DNA from: Sycobia sp. Sy_11
Taxonomy: Eukaryota; Arthropoda; Insecta; Hymenoptera; Epichrysomallidae
Length of the DNA: 64,000 nucleotides
NCBI GenBank assembly: GCA_018907035.1
Contig: JACCIC010000014.1
Location: 4,170,001-4,234,000, forward strand
Direction: 5' to 3'
This document shows positions 40,332-54,110 of this stretch, in pieces (positions within the stretch are counted from its first letter, which is position 1; each line of letters starts with the position of its first letter). The translations under genes and the position numbers were made by a program. The notes under the pieces are model-generated. The model did not search any database, was not told the DNA's origin, and saw only the letters and a list, made by a program, of their open reading frames with translations.

Positions 40332-43300
40332 TTTGTCGTTTTTATTGAGAAAACAGCCAATAATTCCTTTATCCTCTTCACTAAATCCTTATCTTTAATA
40401 AATAAAATTCTGATAGATCACAAAGGCCATATATTAGACTAAAAGTATTTTTTTATTTAAAACTGGTTTACTACCTTTTCAAACTATTTACTAAAATTGA
40501 TCAATTAGCTTGATGATCAATTAAGATGATAATCAGCTCGGCAATCTATAGATAAAGATTTATATTTTAATACCTAAAAATATAAGGTGATTCATTTTAG
40601 TAGTAGAAGAAATATATTTGTATTTCATTGTCAGCTGGATTTTATTTTCAAAGTTGGTGTTCTATGGCATTATAGGTTTGATTTTAATCTTCTCATCTCT
40701 CATATCTTATTATATTCTATTAAAATTACTTTCCTGTATGAAAGTTTAATTATTCCTAATTTGAAATTCTTTTTTCTTTATTACGATTCATACTTTAACT
40801 ACATATGTGCTTTTTGTACGAGTATTATTTTGTCAGTACTAGAAGGTGTTAAATATTCAACCCTTGATATGATACATCGATATTACTCATTAAGATACAA
40901 ATATTCGATTATAATTATCTGCTTACTAATAATACAGTTGTAAGTTTGCTATAATTTGTAGTATTTTTTTAAATTTCATAATGAAAAAATTTAACAAATG
41001 TGTTAAAAAGTTTGATAAATATTTATTTGTTGTTCATTCAATAAAAACATATTAATATTACTCATTTATTAAACAAATACTTTTTAGGATATATAATACT
41101 TATTTAATATACACTTAATCCATAAACACTTCTATATATTAAAAACATTCTCTTTATAATGATACATTTCACTACCGGTATAGTCATACTACACAAGCAT
41201 GCTAGAGTTAGCCACACAATTATTAGATTATATTTTTTACCACGAAAATAGAATAATCATATTGATTTTGATTTTAAATTTTGAGCCGCTTTTTTCATAA
41301 TGATTAGAATTTTCCTGAATGAAACGAAACATAATCAAGTCATTATAAATAATATAAGAAAATAAACTTCTACAAGATAATGAATAAATTAGTATTTAAT
41401 TTCTTACAAAAAATAAAGTTCGCTGACATACAAGATTTTATGAAGAGAAATTTAACAGGTAAAATAAAACTTTGATAATTTCGATTTTTTATTTTAAAAA
41501 AATATATATATATATATTAAATATAATTATATTAGAAATGAATCTGATATTAAAATAATTAGCATATTGACATCATGTATTCAATAAATTTCCGGAACTG
41601 ACTTGCACATTTGTATATCAAAAGAAATTTACAATTTGAATAACGGTTGTTCATGAAGGAATACCAATAATAATAATTATATATTAAAGCAATAATTATA
41701 ATGCTATTATTTATGCAAAAGTAATATATATGTAAAAAGGAAAATTCTGAGAAAGAAATGTATGGCAATAACAATGTATAGTCAAATTTGATGTATTTTT
41801 TGAATATTATATATTAAATCGGTATCATCCTATTAATTAATTTTATTAATTATAGGTGGGCTATAGAGGCAATGTGATTAATGACGGTCGTCGAACGGAT
41901 AGTTTATACGATAAATAAAAATGAGTGGAGTAGTCTTGCGGATTGACTTGGGAAACGGTTTAAACAGCGCAACGGTCGTCAGAAAAGAATCAAAGTTTTT
42001 TTTTGAAACCATTCAAACACTCATTTCTTAATCTGCCTTAATTAATATATGTATATTATTACTTGTGCTTCATGTAATGAATAGTGGCTTTTCAAATAAT
42101 TCGATATATTCGATTTAATCAAAAGTGTATCGTTGTTAAAAGCGTACAGTATCTTTACATTCAACTGTTCTATTGTTGATAATATCAATATTGTTAAATT
42201 ATTGATATATGCATATAAAATTTGATGAAAGGTTATATAATTTAATGAGCATTATGGTTCATTATTATAACTTGAATACTTTATTTTAGAACTTCGTAAT
42301 TATTTTATATATTTTCTGTATTATAAGATCCAAGGCCTCCTTAAATTCATCATTACGAAAAACAGTTTGTTTTAATTCAGCCATTGAGGATATCGACTTA
42401 TACGTTAACGCAATAATTGTAAGTATTATTAACCTTTGCCTACAATACGTTAACAGCAAAAATTATTACTAATAACTACTTATAAAAACAATCTACCATT
42501 TTATTAAATTTTATCTTATACTCGAATTTGTACTTACTCAATTGACTATAAAGTAAATCGCGAGTTAAGTTATCAAATTTAATGTGAGATTGAAAAATTG
42601 AAATACTTAATTTTATGGACAACAAGAAGCACCAAGTACTGGAAATAGTATTTAACGGATCTCTAGATTTTTGCAGACCTCTTCGAAGTGGTAACACGTG
42701 ACACGTTGCTTTTGCATAAACGGAAGAAAATCTGTTCATTTTACAAGAAAGTCATGTTTAGACATGAGCTATCCGACAAGGACGATCGCGTAAATTTAAC
42801 ACGAGAGGTTACATTATGCTTACGAACATGTGCAATAAATACCTAGAATTTGTGATATTTTAATATACCACGTGAATCCTATGCTTGTGAGTCAAAACGC
42901 ACGTCAATCGTTCAGCTATCTAAATTTAACAATCAGAATTGAAATTGTGTTTACGAGAGAGCGCATTGTCATTGTAAACTGACGCAGCACAATATCAATA
43001 ATAGATCTTTTTTTTTTTGAATCAGGGATTCGGCGGCTACAAGAATTTATTAGTCTAGCCGAGTGGAACAAAGTGTATAAGGACTGGCTGATTTAACCCT
43101 CTGTTTAATCATGGATTTATGGTAGCTTTATGTTGAACTGTTGACTTTGTTTCTGAATACCAATTGCAACTTCATTTTTTCTGTTGCAAAATAGGAAATT
43201 TTCATCGATTCACGAAATTCCTAGATGAACTAAAGCGAAATTCATAATGATATAAGTGAAGTCATATTTCCTACTACTAGATACCAAATCGATCAATTTA

Positions 43301-46030
43301 TTATTCCAGGTATAAAAGACTGTGGGAGCGGGTATTGATATAAGGGGCTTATGCTGGAATGTGAAAATAGCTAGTAGAAAAATCGCAGAGCAGGTGGTCA
43401 TGAACCAGGACATAAACGTGTACAGAGAGACTTTAGAAGTGAGTTGTATTGTTGACATGTGTAAGAATAGTAATTGTATACAGTTTGCATGTTTTAAGAC
43501 CAATGAAGACCAATTAAGTTTCTTTCTTATTGCGCTAAGATGTTTAATATCTGTATAAATGTATAATTAGTACTCGGTTGAAGTGAGTTTTTTTATGGGA
43601 TACATTGATTTGAAATACGAAAAAGCGTAATGGGATGAAATCTTTTTCTTTCCTAGAATGTGTCTCGCATTTGTTTTGAAATGATGACGAAAATTTTTAA
43701 CGAATGCTTTTTTTTTAAAAATTTTAGAAATAATAAAAAGTTTTCGCACGATGAATTTGTGTAAGTTATTTCAATAGGATAGTTGTGGAACTTTAAAAAC
43801 TTTTATTTGAACAAAGGAGTGTATATGATGTATCTTACCCTGTGTTCTTTATTTATTACCTGAATTGCTCTATCTACTGTATGAACATTAGTGTAACTAT
43901 ATTTATAATTTATTGTTAAATACCCATCCAACGTTCATTAAAATAAAAAAATTGAAAAATATTTTCTTGTAATTTTAGGGGAAGAAAAAATATTTTTTAA
44001 CTATTTACTTAATTTGATAAATTAAAGAGAATAATTAACAATAAATTGTAAATAAGGTTTTTTAAAAATGTTAAAAGTGTTTTAAATATCTTTAACTTCC
44101 ATTACAGATTAATAAAAATATATTCTTTTAATGCATATTAAGATAATACATATAGTTTTCATTGATGAACTTAAAAAACTTCAGCAATCGTATTCTCTTC
44201 TCAAGACTAATATAAAAAGATCTCTTCATTAATATATTGTTTGATCGTCTCATATCTTACACAAGGTATATCTCTCTCAGGTCCAATATTGTATCTCATA
44301 TATTAGCCCATATTTCATCTAAAAATAAGACAACAACCAACATTAAACATTTAGTTTTATTCGGATAAGGTCTCTGGAAAGCCTTAAATGCTCACTCTGA
44401 TAATACCATTTGCGCCCTCGGCCTAAGCCATGCTACTTCCTCTTATCCGCATAATAAGAATTCTTTATGCTATTTATGGAAATTAATAGGAAATTTATGT
44501 AGAGTCATCTCTATTAAAAGTCTAGTTCGATGCCAAATCAGTGTAATTTCCTGTGAATGTAATAACACATTCAAGAACTTGTTTAGATATATAATTAATT
44601 CATACAAGCTAAAAGATCCAAAGGGTTGTGTACACGAGCAGGTCGGATTCTATTAGACTACAGATGATGCTTATAAGAAGAAGCATAGTAATATCCGTTA
44701 TCTTATTAGTCAAATGGAAATATTTGAATCTTATAGTGACAAAATCGAATACTAAATCAGTGTTTCTAAAACTGTTGAAGACGAACAACCTTCTTTAGAT
44801 GTTTTTGTAAAAGAATTATTTTCCGCTTTAATAGTGCCAATATATAATATAGATCTTCGCTAAAAAATCTGGATACATTCCGTATAAAATGGAGTAATTT
44901 TATTGCAAAACAGATAAGACTATAAGGCATAGATAAAATTTCTACTATATATGATAATTAAATGAAAATTCGCGCTAGAATTATGTAATGACATTCCAGT
45001 TAGTTAAAACAATAGTTCTTTTCGATACGTGCGTGAATCGCTTCTCTCAGTAAACTATGTGATGAACTAAATAGTATATATATATATTATGATATAAGAA
45101 AAAAAATATGTTTGTTATAGTTAGGACGTATGATGAAATTTCTACATCTTCAAACATAAATTCATAACTTTAATATGTTTTTTTGGCTTTTGAGGTGAAA
45201 AATATAATTCAATACGAGTTTGTAAGTGGATTTATTTATTTATATTTATATTCTCTCGTTCGTGGTAAACTATGTTCCGACGTAAATGATTAACTTCCAC
45301 ATTCGTGTTAAAATATTCTACTGTTACAGCATGTCAAAGAAGCAAAAGTTTTTTTAAGATTCCTCGTAGAGTACAATATTACATTAATATTACATTGAAT
45401 AACTTTTTTTTTATTTTACTCCCTAGAGAGAGGACATACTATTTGACTCCCACGAGATAGTCTTATATGTTATATTTCGCGCCTTGAGTGTTAAAAAAAC
45501 AAACTAAGAATTCTTGTTTTGAGGTTAGAGAAGTCTAAAAATACGATTTCAAACCTAAATAACGCGCAATACTGTGGTTTTCGTGATAGGAAATTAAGTT
45601 CGAGACTGATATAATAGCTGACATTGCACTGCACGTGTCGAAAGGTCCTAATCTATCGTTCAATATTACTTTTTAAAATTTAGGAATATTCCATTGGTTT
45701 TCTATTGGCTAGTGTTTTTCTAATTTATGAGCTTATATTCAAATAATAGTATCGTTTTACTTTTCACCTTAAAATAATTGTTTCTCAAATTTGCATTTTT
45801 AGCTGCAATTATTTGCATGAGCAAAAATAAACATCAAGTATAGCCTTGAAATTTTATGGATTTAATATTTCAATAATTTGCTATTAAAATGAACTTTAAT
45901 AAAGTATATAATTTTGCTTTCTCATCGAATACATTTGTGACGACAAACAGAAATTTTAAAAAATTGCCATCATTTTTCTTCAAAGCATATTTTAATATGA
46001 ATCTTCTAAAGCTTTTTAATTATATATTTC
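40332..46030. other. Intergenic DNA upstream of copy 4
   Basis: Mostly AT-rich. Short CpG-bearing stretches occur near 41880-42000 and 42640-42830. A broken plus-strand frame near 44610-44850 (KDPKGCVHEQVGFY, then TVEDEQPSLDVFVKELF) looks like decayed coding DNA but is unassigned. The promoter and first exon of copy 4 were not located. Confidence 0.3.
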
Positions 46031-46065
46031 AGCAATCATAACGGCACTAATTTGAAACCTGCAAC

Positions 46066-49000
46066 ATGTCATATTTTAAAGGAACGATAGTAACTTTTAT
46101 AGTTGTATGCTGGTCGTTGCAAATCAATTGCGGCGGAATAACAGTTTTCTCGAAATATTACAACTATAGAAATAAACAAATGGTATTCGGACAGCACTAC
46201 TTTTACGATACAAGAATAGCTTATGCGGTCTGCGAAAAAGGCCACGTTCCTAACACAATAAACTGCAACGTAAAACTGGAGAGCGATGCGTTTGACACCT
46301 CAAGGCCAACATACTCTTGCAATTATACATTAAAGTCTGACATGGATAACGGGGTAGTAATCGACGTTTTAGAAGTGAATCTTTGGGGCGAAGATAAAGC
46401 CATTCTTACGTGGCGAGAAAAGAAGAGGTATAATATATTAGGTACGTGGATTGTGCTGAAAACGGTGCACTTCAAGGACTGCGCATCGAGTAACTACAGA
46501 CTAGCTGTTGATGATCAGATTGGCATGAAACCGCGTATATTTGTGATACCTTCCGAGAATAGTTATGAAGTCTCTTTCATGAACAAGAATCTGTGCGCTG
46601 ATTATTTCTGCAAGATAACAGTAGATGAAAATGATATGGTTAGTCATCCCTTACCTTGGTTTCCCAATGAAGACTTTATTTTTGCAGTGGTGCCAATTGA
46701 ATATCAAACGTCCGAAAAGAGACTTACGATACACATCGAATTCTCAACGGACAGTCATGTTAGAATCTTTTTGATGCACGGAATTGGTAAGTTTACTTTA
46801 GTAAATTATAAACATAACAAACAAATTTTCCTAAGTTCAACGTTTTACAATAGTACTACATTGGCAAACAATAGTAAATAAATAAATTACTTATGAATGA
46901 AGTTATGCAAAAGTAGATAAAATTATACCTATCTAATAAATTATTGTTCGAATAAATACTTAATAATTACGTTTTATTTAAATCTAATGATGCTTTGCTT
47001 CAGAAGCCTAAATCACTATAATAATTGATAATTTCATACATTCGACATAAAACTAAATATTCTAATAAGAAATTTGAAAATTTTCTTTTTTCATTTTCTA
47101 AGGTCTGTATACGATCTTATATTAGCAATATATACGCCTTCATTTCTCTCGTTAGCTATAAAACTGATACGGAATGTAGATTCATTTGTCTAAATACTGT
47201 GTATTAATTACACTGAATAAAAAAAAATCTGTAACAGTTTAGATTTTATGATTTTACTGCTTTTTTATATTTTTAAAACTTTTAAAATAAATTTAAAATA
47301 ATAAATAATAAATTGAAGTCGGTCCTGTGATTGGGCAATTCAGGAAGTATAGTTTCACTTGAAGTAAGCTTATAATAATTTTATTTCAAATATGAATTAA
47401 TGGAAATTATGAAAATATGATTAGACATTTACAATAATTTCATATTTTTTAGAAAGATATTTTTCCTTTCTCATATTCCATATATTGGAGAGTTTTCATA
47501 ATTCCTTATCCCATAATTTATATCCATCTTTTTAGAAACGTCCATCCGTGTTACCAATATGTAAGCCAAGTATTAAGCATGATATAAAAAATTACGAACC
47601 TATTACTATTAATAGCTGTTTAGTAAAAATTTTCTATGTCTATTTATTATTCAGAATTATCTTTTAACAATAGGAATTTATAAATGAATATTTACAGTAA
47701 TAATTTTACTTTTATTTAATGAGATGTTACAATTACTTTCAAAAAAATAATTCAAGTAGAGACTCTCCATATAAATTATATCACATCCATTGATAATATT
47801 AATAATTATCTAATCCAGAAAATTCTTTGGAATATTGATGTTAGGAGTTGAAGCATTGAACCAGTGAATTTCTTTCTACATTTTCGTTTAACGCTCAATG
47901 TGTTCGTTGAACAGTATTTCTAACTTAAAAATTGTTCTGTTTGGAATTCCTCCTGAGTCTCACATGAACTCTTTATTAATTGCTTTGTATTTTAAATCGG
48001 TTTGTTACTTTGAGATATTATCATACGATAGTTATTTAAATGAACTATTATTGCTCACTTTTTAAAAAAGGTCTTATTTAATTGTACCTTTGTTCAATAG
48101 ATTATGGTCTTTAGATTAGATTTGAAAATTGATATTTTCTATCGTTTCATCATAGATGGACGAATCTTTTTACAGCTTTTCTACAAATGTTTAACCTATT
48201 CTGTAATTTAATACATTGACTCTCTATCTTTTGCTAAATATATTGTAGAGCCAAAGACAGAAACCTTTCATTGATTCTAATTTCTTTGAAGAATATCAAA
48301 GGCGTTGAAAAATCTATATAAATTGCTTATTTTACTTCATTTGATGCATACTTCGATTATTTGGACTTTTGGACATACTATTATATATACACTAACTAAA
48401 AACTATTAATTATACGATTATTATATATTATATATTATAGTATGTTATCTTCGACGTATTACATTCATCGTAATTATATTCCATGAATGTAGAAATACAT
48501 ATTGATTCAATATTTGCTACCTGTAGATACTAATACGATTTAGGTATTGCTTATAAAGCTCTTAAAAAATAAATTCAATCATCTGAAATTTGTCATACTT
48601 TCTTCAATAATAACTTATCATCTTTCATGAAAGTAAAATTTTCATGCCGAAATATCATTGTGTTTCTTATGTGTTCTATGCTCTAGTTTCTAGACTGATA
48701 AAAAAACTGATTTCATCGTATAATTTATAAATCATCATATTTTTTATTCACTTTAATTTTCAATTTATACTCAGTTATGATTTTGTTTTATGTATTATAT
48801 TTTTCTTTTTTCGTTGTTGTACATAATTATTATTATCGGCGATATTATGGTGGAATTTTGTATATGAAAAATAAATCTGTCTAGACATTAGTAAATTTAT
48901 TTATAAATAAATAAAGAAATAAATAAATTAAACTTATTTTAAGTAACTGATATGTATAGTCGAGAATATAAAAAGTTAATCAATTGGAAGTTTGATTAAT

Positions 49001-52000
49001 TACAGCTTGTTATAATCATTTTCATTAAAACGAGCTTAAAATTTTCGGATGTGAAATTTATTTATTGATTCTTAATGCTGATCAAATATTTATAAACTGA
49101 TAACGTCAATAATCGATATTTTATTTGTTAAATGGAGTAGGAATAATAGGAAGTTGTATTATTTTTTTTGGTCAATTCAAAACATTTCAATCAGCAGTAT
49201 TAAAATATACTATTAGGAGTGTGAATAAGTCTTTCCCGTTTTTTGTAAGAGATGGCGCCACCAATACTGTACGAGTATTCAATGGTTACATATGTCATAA
49301 TCAAAGCTTATTCATATGTCAACAATTCCATACTAACACATTAGTTAAAATTTTTTCGCATCATAAATTTTTGATATCGTGAAAATGTCGAAATTTGAGC
49401 CGAGTCGACGTCATTTGCGGGAAGTTTCACTTTATTGGTTCAATTTGAAGAAATCTGCTGCCGAGACGCATCGATTGCTTCAGGAGGCTTATGGAGAAGG
49501 TTGTGTCGATGATTCAAGTGTTCGCGGATGGTTTCGACGCTTCAAAAGCGGTGATTTCGACGTGGAAGACAAGGAGCGTTCCGGGCGGCCGCAAATCTTT
49601 GAAGATCGAGAATTGGCGACTTTGCTTGATGAAGATTCTTGTCAAACGCAAGAAGAACTTGCTGAAGCATTGGGAGTTGACCGAACAACCATTTCCAAGC
49701 GTTTGAAAGCCATGGGAATGATCCAAAAGCAAGGAAATTGGGTGCCGTACGAACTGAAGCTGAGAGACGTCGAACGGCGTTTTTTCACTTGCGAACAGCT
49801 GCTTCAGCGACATAAAAGAAAGGGTTTTCTGCATCGTATCGTGACTGGCGATGAAAAGTGGATACGTTACGATAATCCGAAGCGAAGAAAATCATGGGGA
49901 CTACCCGGCCATGCATCATCATCGACGGCCAAGCCAAATATTCATGGCGCCAAGCTCATGCTCTGTATATGGTGGGACCAGCTAGGTGTGGTTTACTATG
50001 AGCTTCTGAAACCGAATGAAAGGATCACAGGCGAGGTCTATCGACGACAATTGATGCGTTTGAGCCGCGCACTGCGAGAAAAACGGCCACAATACTCCGA
50101 CAGGCACGACAAAGTTATTTTGCAACATGACAATGCTCGCCCACATATTGCACCGCCGGTGAAAACATACTTAGAAACGCTCAAATGGGAAGTCCTACCC
50201 CACCCGCCGTATTGTCCAGACGTTGCTCCGTCTGATTACCATCTCTTCAGATCGATGACGCATGGCCTGGCTGACCAGCACTTCCATTCCTACGAGGAAG
50301 CCAAAAAATGGGTGGATGACTGGATAGAGGCCAAACCGATCGAATTTTTTCGCAACGGGATTCGTATGTTGCCAGAAAGATGGGAAAAAGTTGTAGCTAG
50401 CGATGGCCAATACTTTCAATAATTCATTTGTAACCATTTTTTCACAATAAAGGCTCAAAATTTGAAAAAAAACGGGAAAGACTTATTCACATACCTGATA
50501 TTTGATATAGTACCATTTTTCATATTTAAATATTACTTTGAAAAGGTGTGAAATAATATACAAAACGAAAGATTCTGATAGCGGAATGAAATTAAGATGT
50601 AATCTTTTCCGTTACTGAGGTACGATATACATATTAGAAATCTTCATACAATGTATAATCAATAGTACTTTTATTGCCGGTATATACTTTAGTAAGAATA
50701 TTTCAGACTTAGAAAACAACACGTGTTAATTATCAGAAATAAACGTGTATTATCGTTTAGGGGTCGTCTAGATATCTATACAAACGTCCAACAATTTACA
50801 TAAAACGTTAATAATAAAACCTCGTTGTAATTTTAAATTTTTTAAAGGATTTGTTCCTACATTCAGAATAAATATGAAACTTATTTTGATATTATTATAA
50901 GTATAAAAATCAGCTGTAGAGAGTTAAGGAAGTACATTTCCTTTCTTTATAATTACGTTATATTTCGTTTATGTTCCTAAATTACTTTAAAAATATTAGA
51001 CTTCAGTTTTAAAGGGTATTCGTTCCAGAATTACAAGGGTTTACAGTAGTTGATATTTTCTTATTGCTCGAGAAAGAAATATTAATTTATTAATTATTAA
51101 TTTATATATAAATTTGTATATGTTCATGGTAAATATTAAAATTTCATACTTCGACATTTTGGACTGTTCTGTAAATAATATATAATTATTGACTTCTAAA
51201 TAATAAAAATCTACAAATATTGACATCATTTAAAAAAATGATATTTATGTCCATGCAATAAATATTGTTACATTTTATTGTTTATAATATCCTTTAGAGG
51301 TGCTACGAAGGATTTATGCTATGTGACTATGTTTCTGTAACGGTCAAATATTTTTTTTTAAACCGTAATCTTACTAATTTTAATTAGAGATAAATCTCAG
51401 AAGAAATTGAGAAGAAATATTCATTTGAAAAAATGTATTTTTTAAGAAATTTCAATTTTATTGAAAATGGTTTAAGGAAATGTATCGACCTTCAGCGATA
51501 AAAATAATAGTGATGATATAAGTAAATAATTTTGTAGAAGTTTTAAAACAAGGATCGTAGTAGTAAACTTTGAAATCTTTGATGAGTTCTTTTAAAATTT
51601 CACGCACGAAATGTTTTTCGAAAAGATATTGTACTTAGTATATATTATTAAGCATGAAGTATAGTTCACAAATAACCACTGTTACAACAATTAAATAAGT
51701 TCAGAGCATAAAATATATATTTTTTAAATAAAATAATATTTTCATTTTTCAGAAAGAAAGTTGTTGCGAGATTTTGAAAAGCTTGGTAATTTCATTTGGT
51801 CCACCTCCAATGGTCTTATTACAATTTGCTCTCCCGACGAATGTATGCAGTTTGATAACGACGGTGAGGAAAGTAGGACAATAGAATTCAAGATCGGACA
51901 TAAACCACGCGAGTTTGCAGCATTATATAATCTGCCCAACGGTGAACTTTTAGCAGTGGTATGCAAAAGGTCAGAATCTGAGGATTTGCAAGACGATAAT

Positions 52001-52219
52001 TATTATATCACTAAGATTGACATTGATGGGACGCAAAATGAGAATATTGATCTACATGACTTGAAGTGTAATGAGAAGCCAAACTTCATTAACGGGGTAT
52101 TTTTTTCGATTAGCAATGTGGAATATTGCTTATCTATTTTTCATCCGATGGTATCTCAGACGAATTTGGGCAGGGCCAAATTCAGTAAATACTGTTTTTT
52201 CCTTCAAAATTTGCTGTAA
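46066..52219 (+). CDS. Secreted cysteine-rich protein, tandem family copy 4 (intron carries a mariner)
   Basis: Coding exons are 46066-46786 and 51753-52219. The intron is 4966 bases with a GTAAGT donor at 46787 and a ttttcag acceptor at 51751-51752, phase 1, giving 395 residues. The match of junction position and phase to the other four copies is what ties the two distant exons together. Residues 1-22 form a signal peptide. Cysteines are at 56, 67, 85, 139, 177 and 182, then six in exon 2. Motifs WGEDKAILTWRE (near 107) and LPWFPN (near 195) are kept. The 5' UTR acceptor is at 46031-46032, 33 bases before the ATG, and its UTR resembles that of copy 2 (CGGCAyTArTTTG). AATAAA lies at 52453. 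The intron holds an intact mariner. Both exons are undamaged, so the gene is probably still spliced correctly. Confidence 0.82.
49213..50498 (+). mobile_element. Complete mariner element inside intron of copy 4
   Basis: The element is 1286 bases, the usual size for mariner, flanked by TA at 49211-49212 and 50499-50500. Inverted termini share the core GTGAATAAGTCTTTCCCGTT at both ends, with a few differences in the outermost bases. The interior is one open transposase frame, and its base composition is visibly richer in GC than the host intron. It lies in the same direction as the host gene. Uninterrupted coding and near-identical ends indicate a recent, possibly still active, insertion. Confidence 0.95.
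49385..50422 (+). CDS. mariner transposase, D,D34D, intact
   Basis: The start is the ATG at 49385, which gives 345 residues, the standard mariner length; the in-frame GTG two codons upstream is not needed. The N-terminal part (about 1-110) holds the paired helix-turn-helix region that binds the inverted termini. The linker motif WVPYEL follows at about 119-124. The catalytic triad is Asp156 in TGDEKW, Asp249 in QHDNARPH and Asp284 in APSDYHLF, with exactly 34 residues between the last two. The usual YSPDLAP signature reads YCPDVAP here. The enzyme cuts and pastes the element at TA sites in the nucleus. It is a selfish gene in the intron of copy 4 and not part of that gene's product. Confidence 0.96.
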   Translation: MSKFEPSRRHLREVSLYWFNLKKSAAETHRLLQEAYGEGCVDDSSVRGWFRRFKSGDFDVEDKERSGRPQIFEDRELATLLDEDSCQTQEELAEALGVDRTTISKRLKAMGMIQKQGNWVPYELKLRDVERRFFTCEQLLQRHKRKGFLHRIVTGDEKWIRYDNPKRRKSWGLPGHASSSTAKPNIHGAKLMLCIWWDQLGVVYYELLKPNERITGEVYRRQLMRLSRALREKRPQYSDRHDKVILQHDNARPHIAPPVKTYLETLKWEVLPHPPYCPDVAPSDYHLFRSMTHGLADQHFHSYEEAKKWVDDWIEAKPIEFFRNGIRMLPERWEKVVASDGQYFQ

Positions 52220-52689
52220 ACAAAATTATTTTTTGAAAAAAGTTTTCTTTACTTAAGAAGTTACTGAATGCAACTATGTTTATTTGTATTAATTTTTATG
52301 TTCTAAGTATAAGTAACAATTAGTATAAAAGTTTAAGTTTATAGCTTCAGTCTTTATATTGAGAAATATATTAAAAGAATTTGTATTTTATTTATTTGTA
52401 TTCCAAATAACATACTCAATAGGATTTGTGAAATTATTACCATTAACTGATAAATAAAATTTAACAGATTTATTAACTTAATATCGTGTATATATTTAAG
52501 ATACTTGAAAATGTATATTTATTGTGATTTATATATTATTATACAGTTTGTGACGTGGTATTTTTTTATTACATAAAAAATGACACAATTATTTAATCTT
52601 TTTATCCTGTAATATGGACACAAATAATGAAGAATTGATTGTTTACAATATTATTTATAGTACTTTACTTTTACTGGTTATGCGCGCTC

Positions 52690-54110
52690 TCGTCCTACCA
52701 CTCCTCAACACATAGATTCCTAGTCCAATAGCGGAATTCAACCCAGAAATCGCGCCCGGGAGAGGAGTGACCTTCACTGTGGCTCAGTCTTACACCTCCT
52801 GCCTTCATTGTACGTCACCTTCACTCTGCCCAATCTACAAGGGAACTGGAAACTGAGAGGCTCAACCACTCTCACTACATACATGGCTCGCACGATCATC
52901 ATCACGACGCCCAACACGGCGCGAGCTACCAGCCACCGTTACCATCTCCTCTCAGACACAGGATGATCCTACCTCTTACCGCTACGGAAGCCGGGCTTCT
53001 TGGTACATAGACGTAGTGCACGCTCAGACGTGCGCTATTCCGTCTGTTGGCTTTATTTCGTCCGCTTCTCTGCCTTTATCTGGCACTCATCCACGGCGCT
53101 ATTCTTTTACTCACGCTACCAAAAAATGATCGAAACTTCTCGGATCACTTTTCTCTCTCACGCGTCTCAATCTTTCCCTTGCTTCTATATTCACGGAACT
53201 TTCTCTCTCTCTCACACGTATACACCCGCTTCATCCGCTTCACCGTGCGAACTCGACTGACTGTCTCCAGAGCCTCAAGCGGTGCGCGACGCCGTTGATA
53301 GTGCTCAAATTCCACTCCGCCTGATTTAAGGCTAATTTTTGGCCGATGCCCTTGCGGCATTCACACAGGATTAGAGAATTCGGGTGTAGAATACGGTCTA
53401 GATCTGCCTTTCTCGTTCCTTCTGATTCCGTTGGGAATGCTTCGTGGACCTCGTTATAAGCACCGTACACAGAATCTCTCACATACATAAAAGGCACTTG
53501 CAGCGGCCAATCTTCTTGTAACGTCATTAAAAACACCTCCTCCCTATTCCAAAACTTCCATCCGGTAGGCGTTGGGTACTCGTACCAACTAATCGGCCGC
53601 TGCCGGACGCGTTGATCCTCTTCGGGTCCCGCTCCGTGACTGTAACATACAAAAAAATTCCTTCTTTCTATTGGACATTAATTTTACACCTGCTTCTACT
53701 GGTGCGCGACATAGTGGTTACGTAGGATACCCTTATGTATTATATATCCACCGGCAAACCCTCTAATCGGACCAGGAGCCAATGTACACTTCCTGGTGGC
53801 CTAATAGCGGCTCGAGACTCTCTCCCGATGATTCGCTTCCTATTTTATTCGTTGCCAGTGGTGGCTGCGGTGCATGAGTTAAATCCGTTTGAACGGTACA
53901 GGGCTGCTCGCCTACTGAGTCGTCCGGTGGTACTATTCTCACTGCTGTCACTGGATCGAAAGCGACGGGCTTCGTTGCCTCGCCGGGCCTGGGATCAATC
54001 GGCTTCTGCGGAGTTCCTCTTAGATCGACGGCACACGCTTTTGAGTACTCAGTTTATGTGGAACGTATTTTTCATTGTTTCAACAGATATCAATTTTTTC
54101 CCCTAATTTT
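52690..54110. other. GC-rich block of unknown origin, probably mobile-element derived
   Basis: The composition shifts sharply to GC-rich about 470 bases after copy 4 and reverts near 54110. On the minus strand a coding-like frame spans roughly 53640-53240, with segments such as SWYEYPTPTGWKFW and EDWPLQVPFMYVRDSVYG. I do not recognise it. On the plus strand a 123-codon frame (53735-54106) overlaps but shows no family. The motif GGTGCGCGAC occurs twice, near 53280 and 53700. A decayed retroelement is the likeliest source; a host exon cannot be excluded. Confidence 0.45.
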
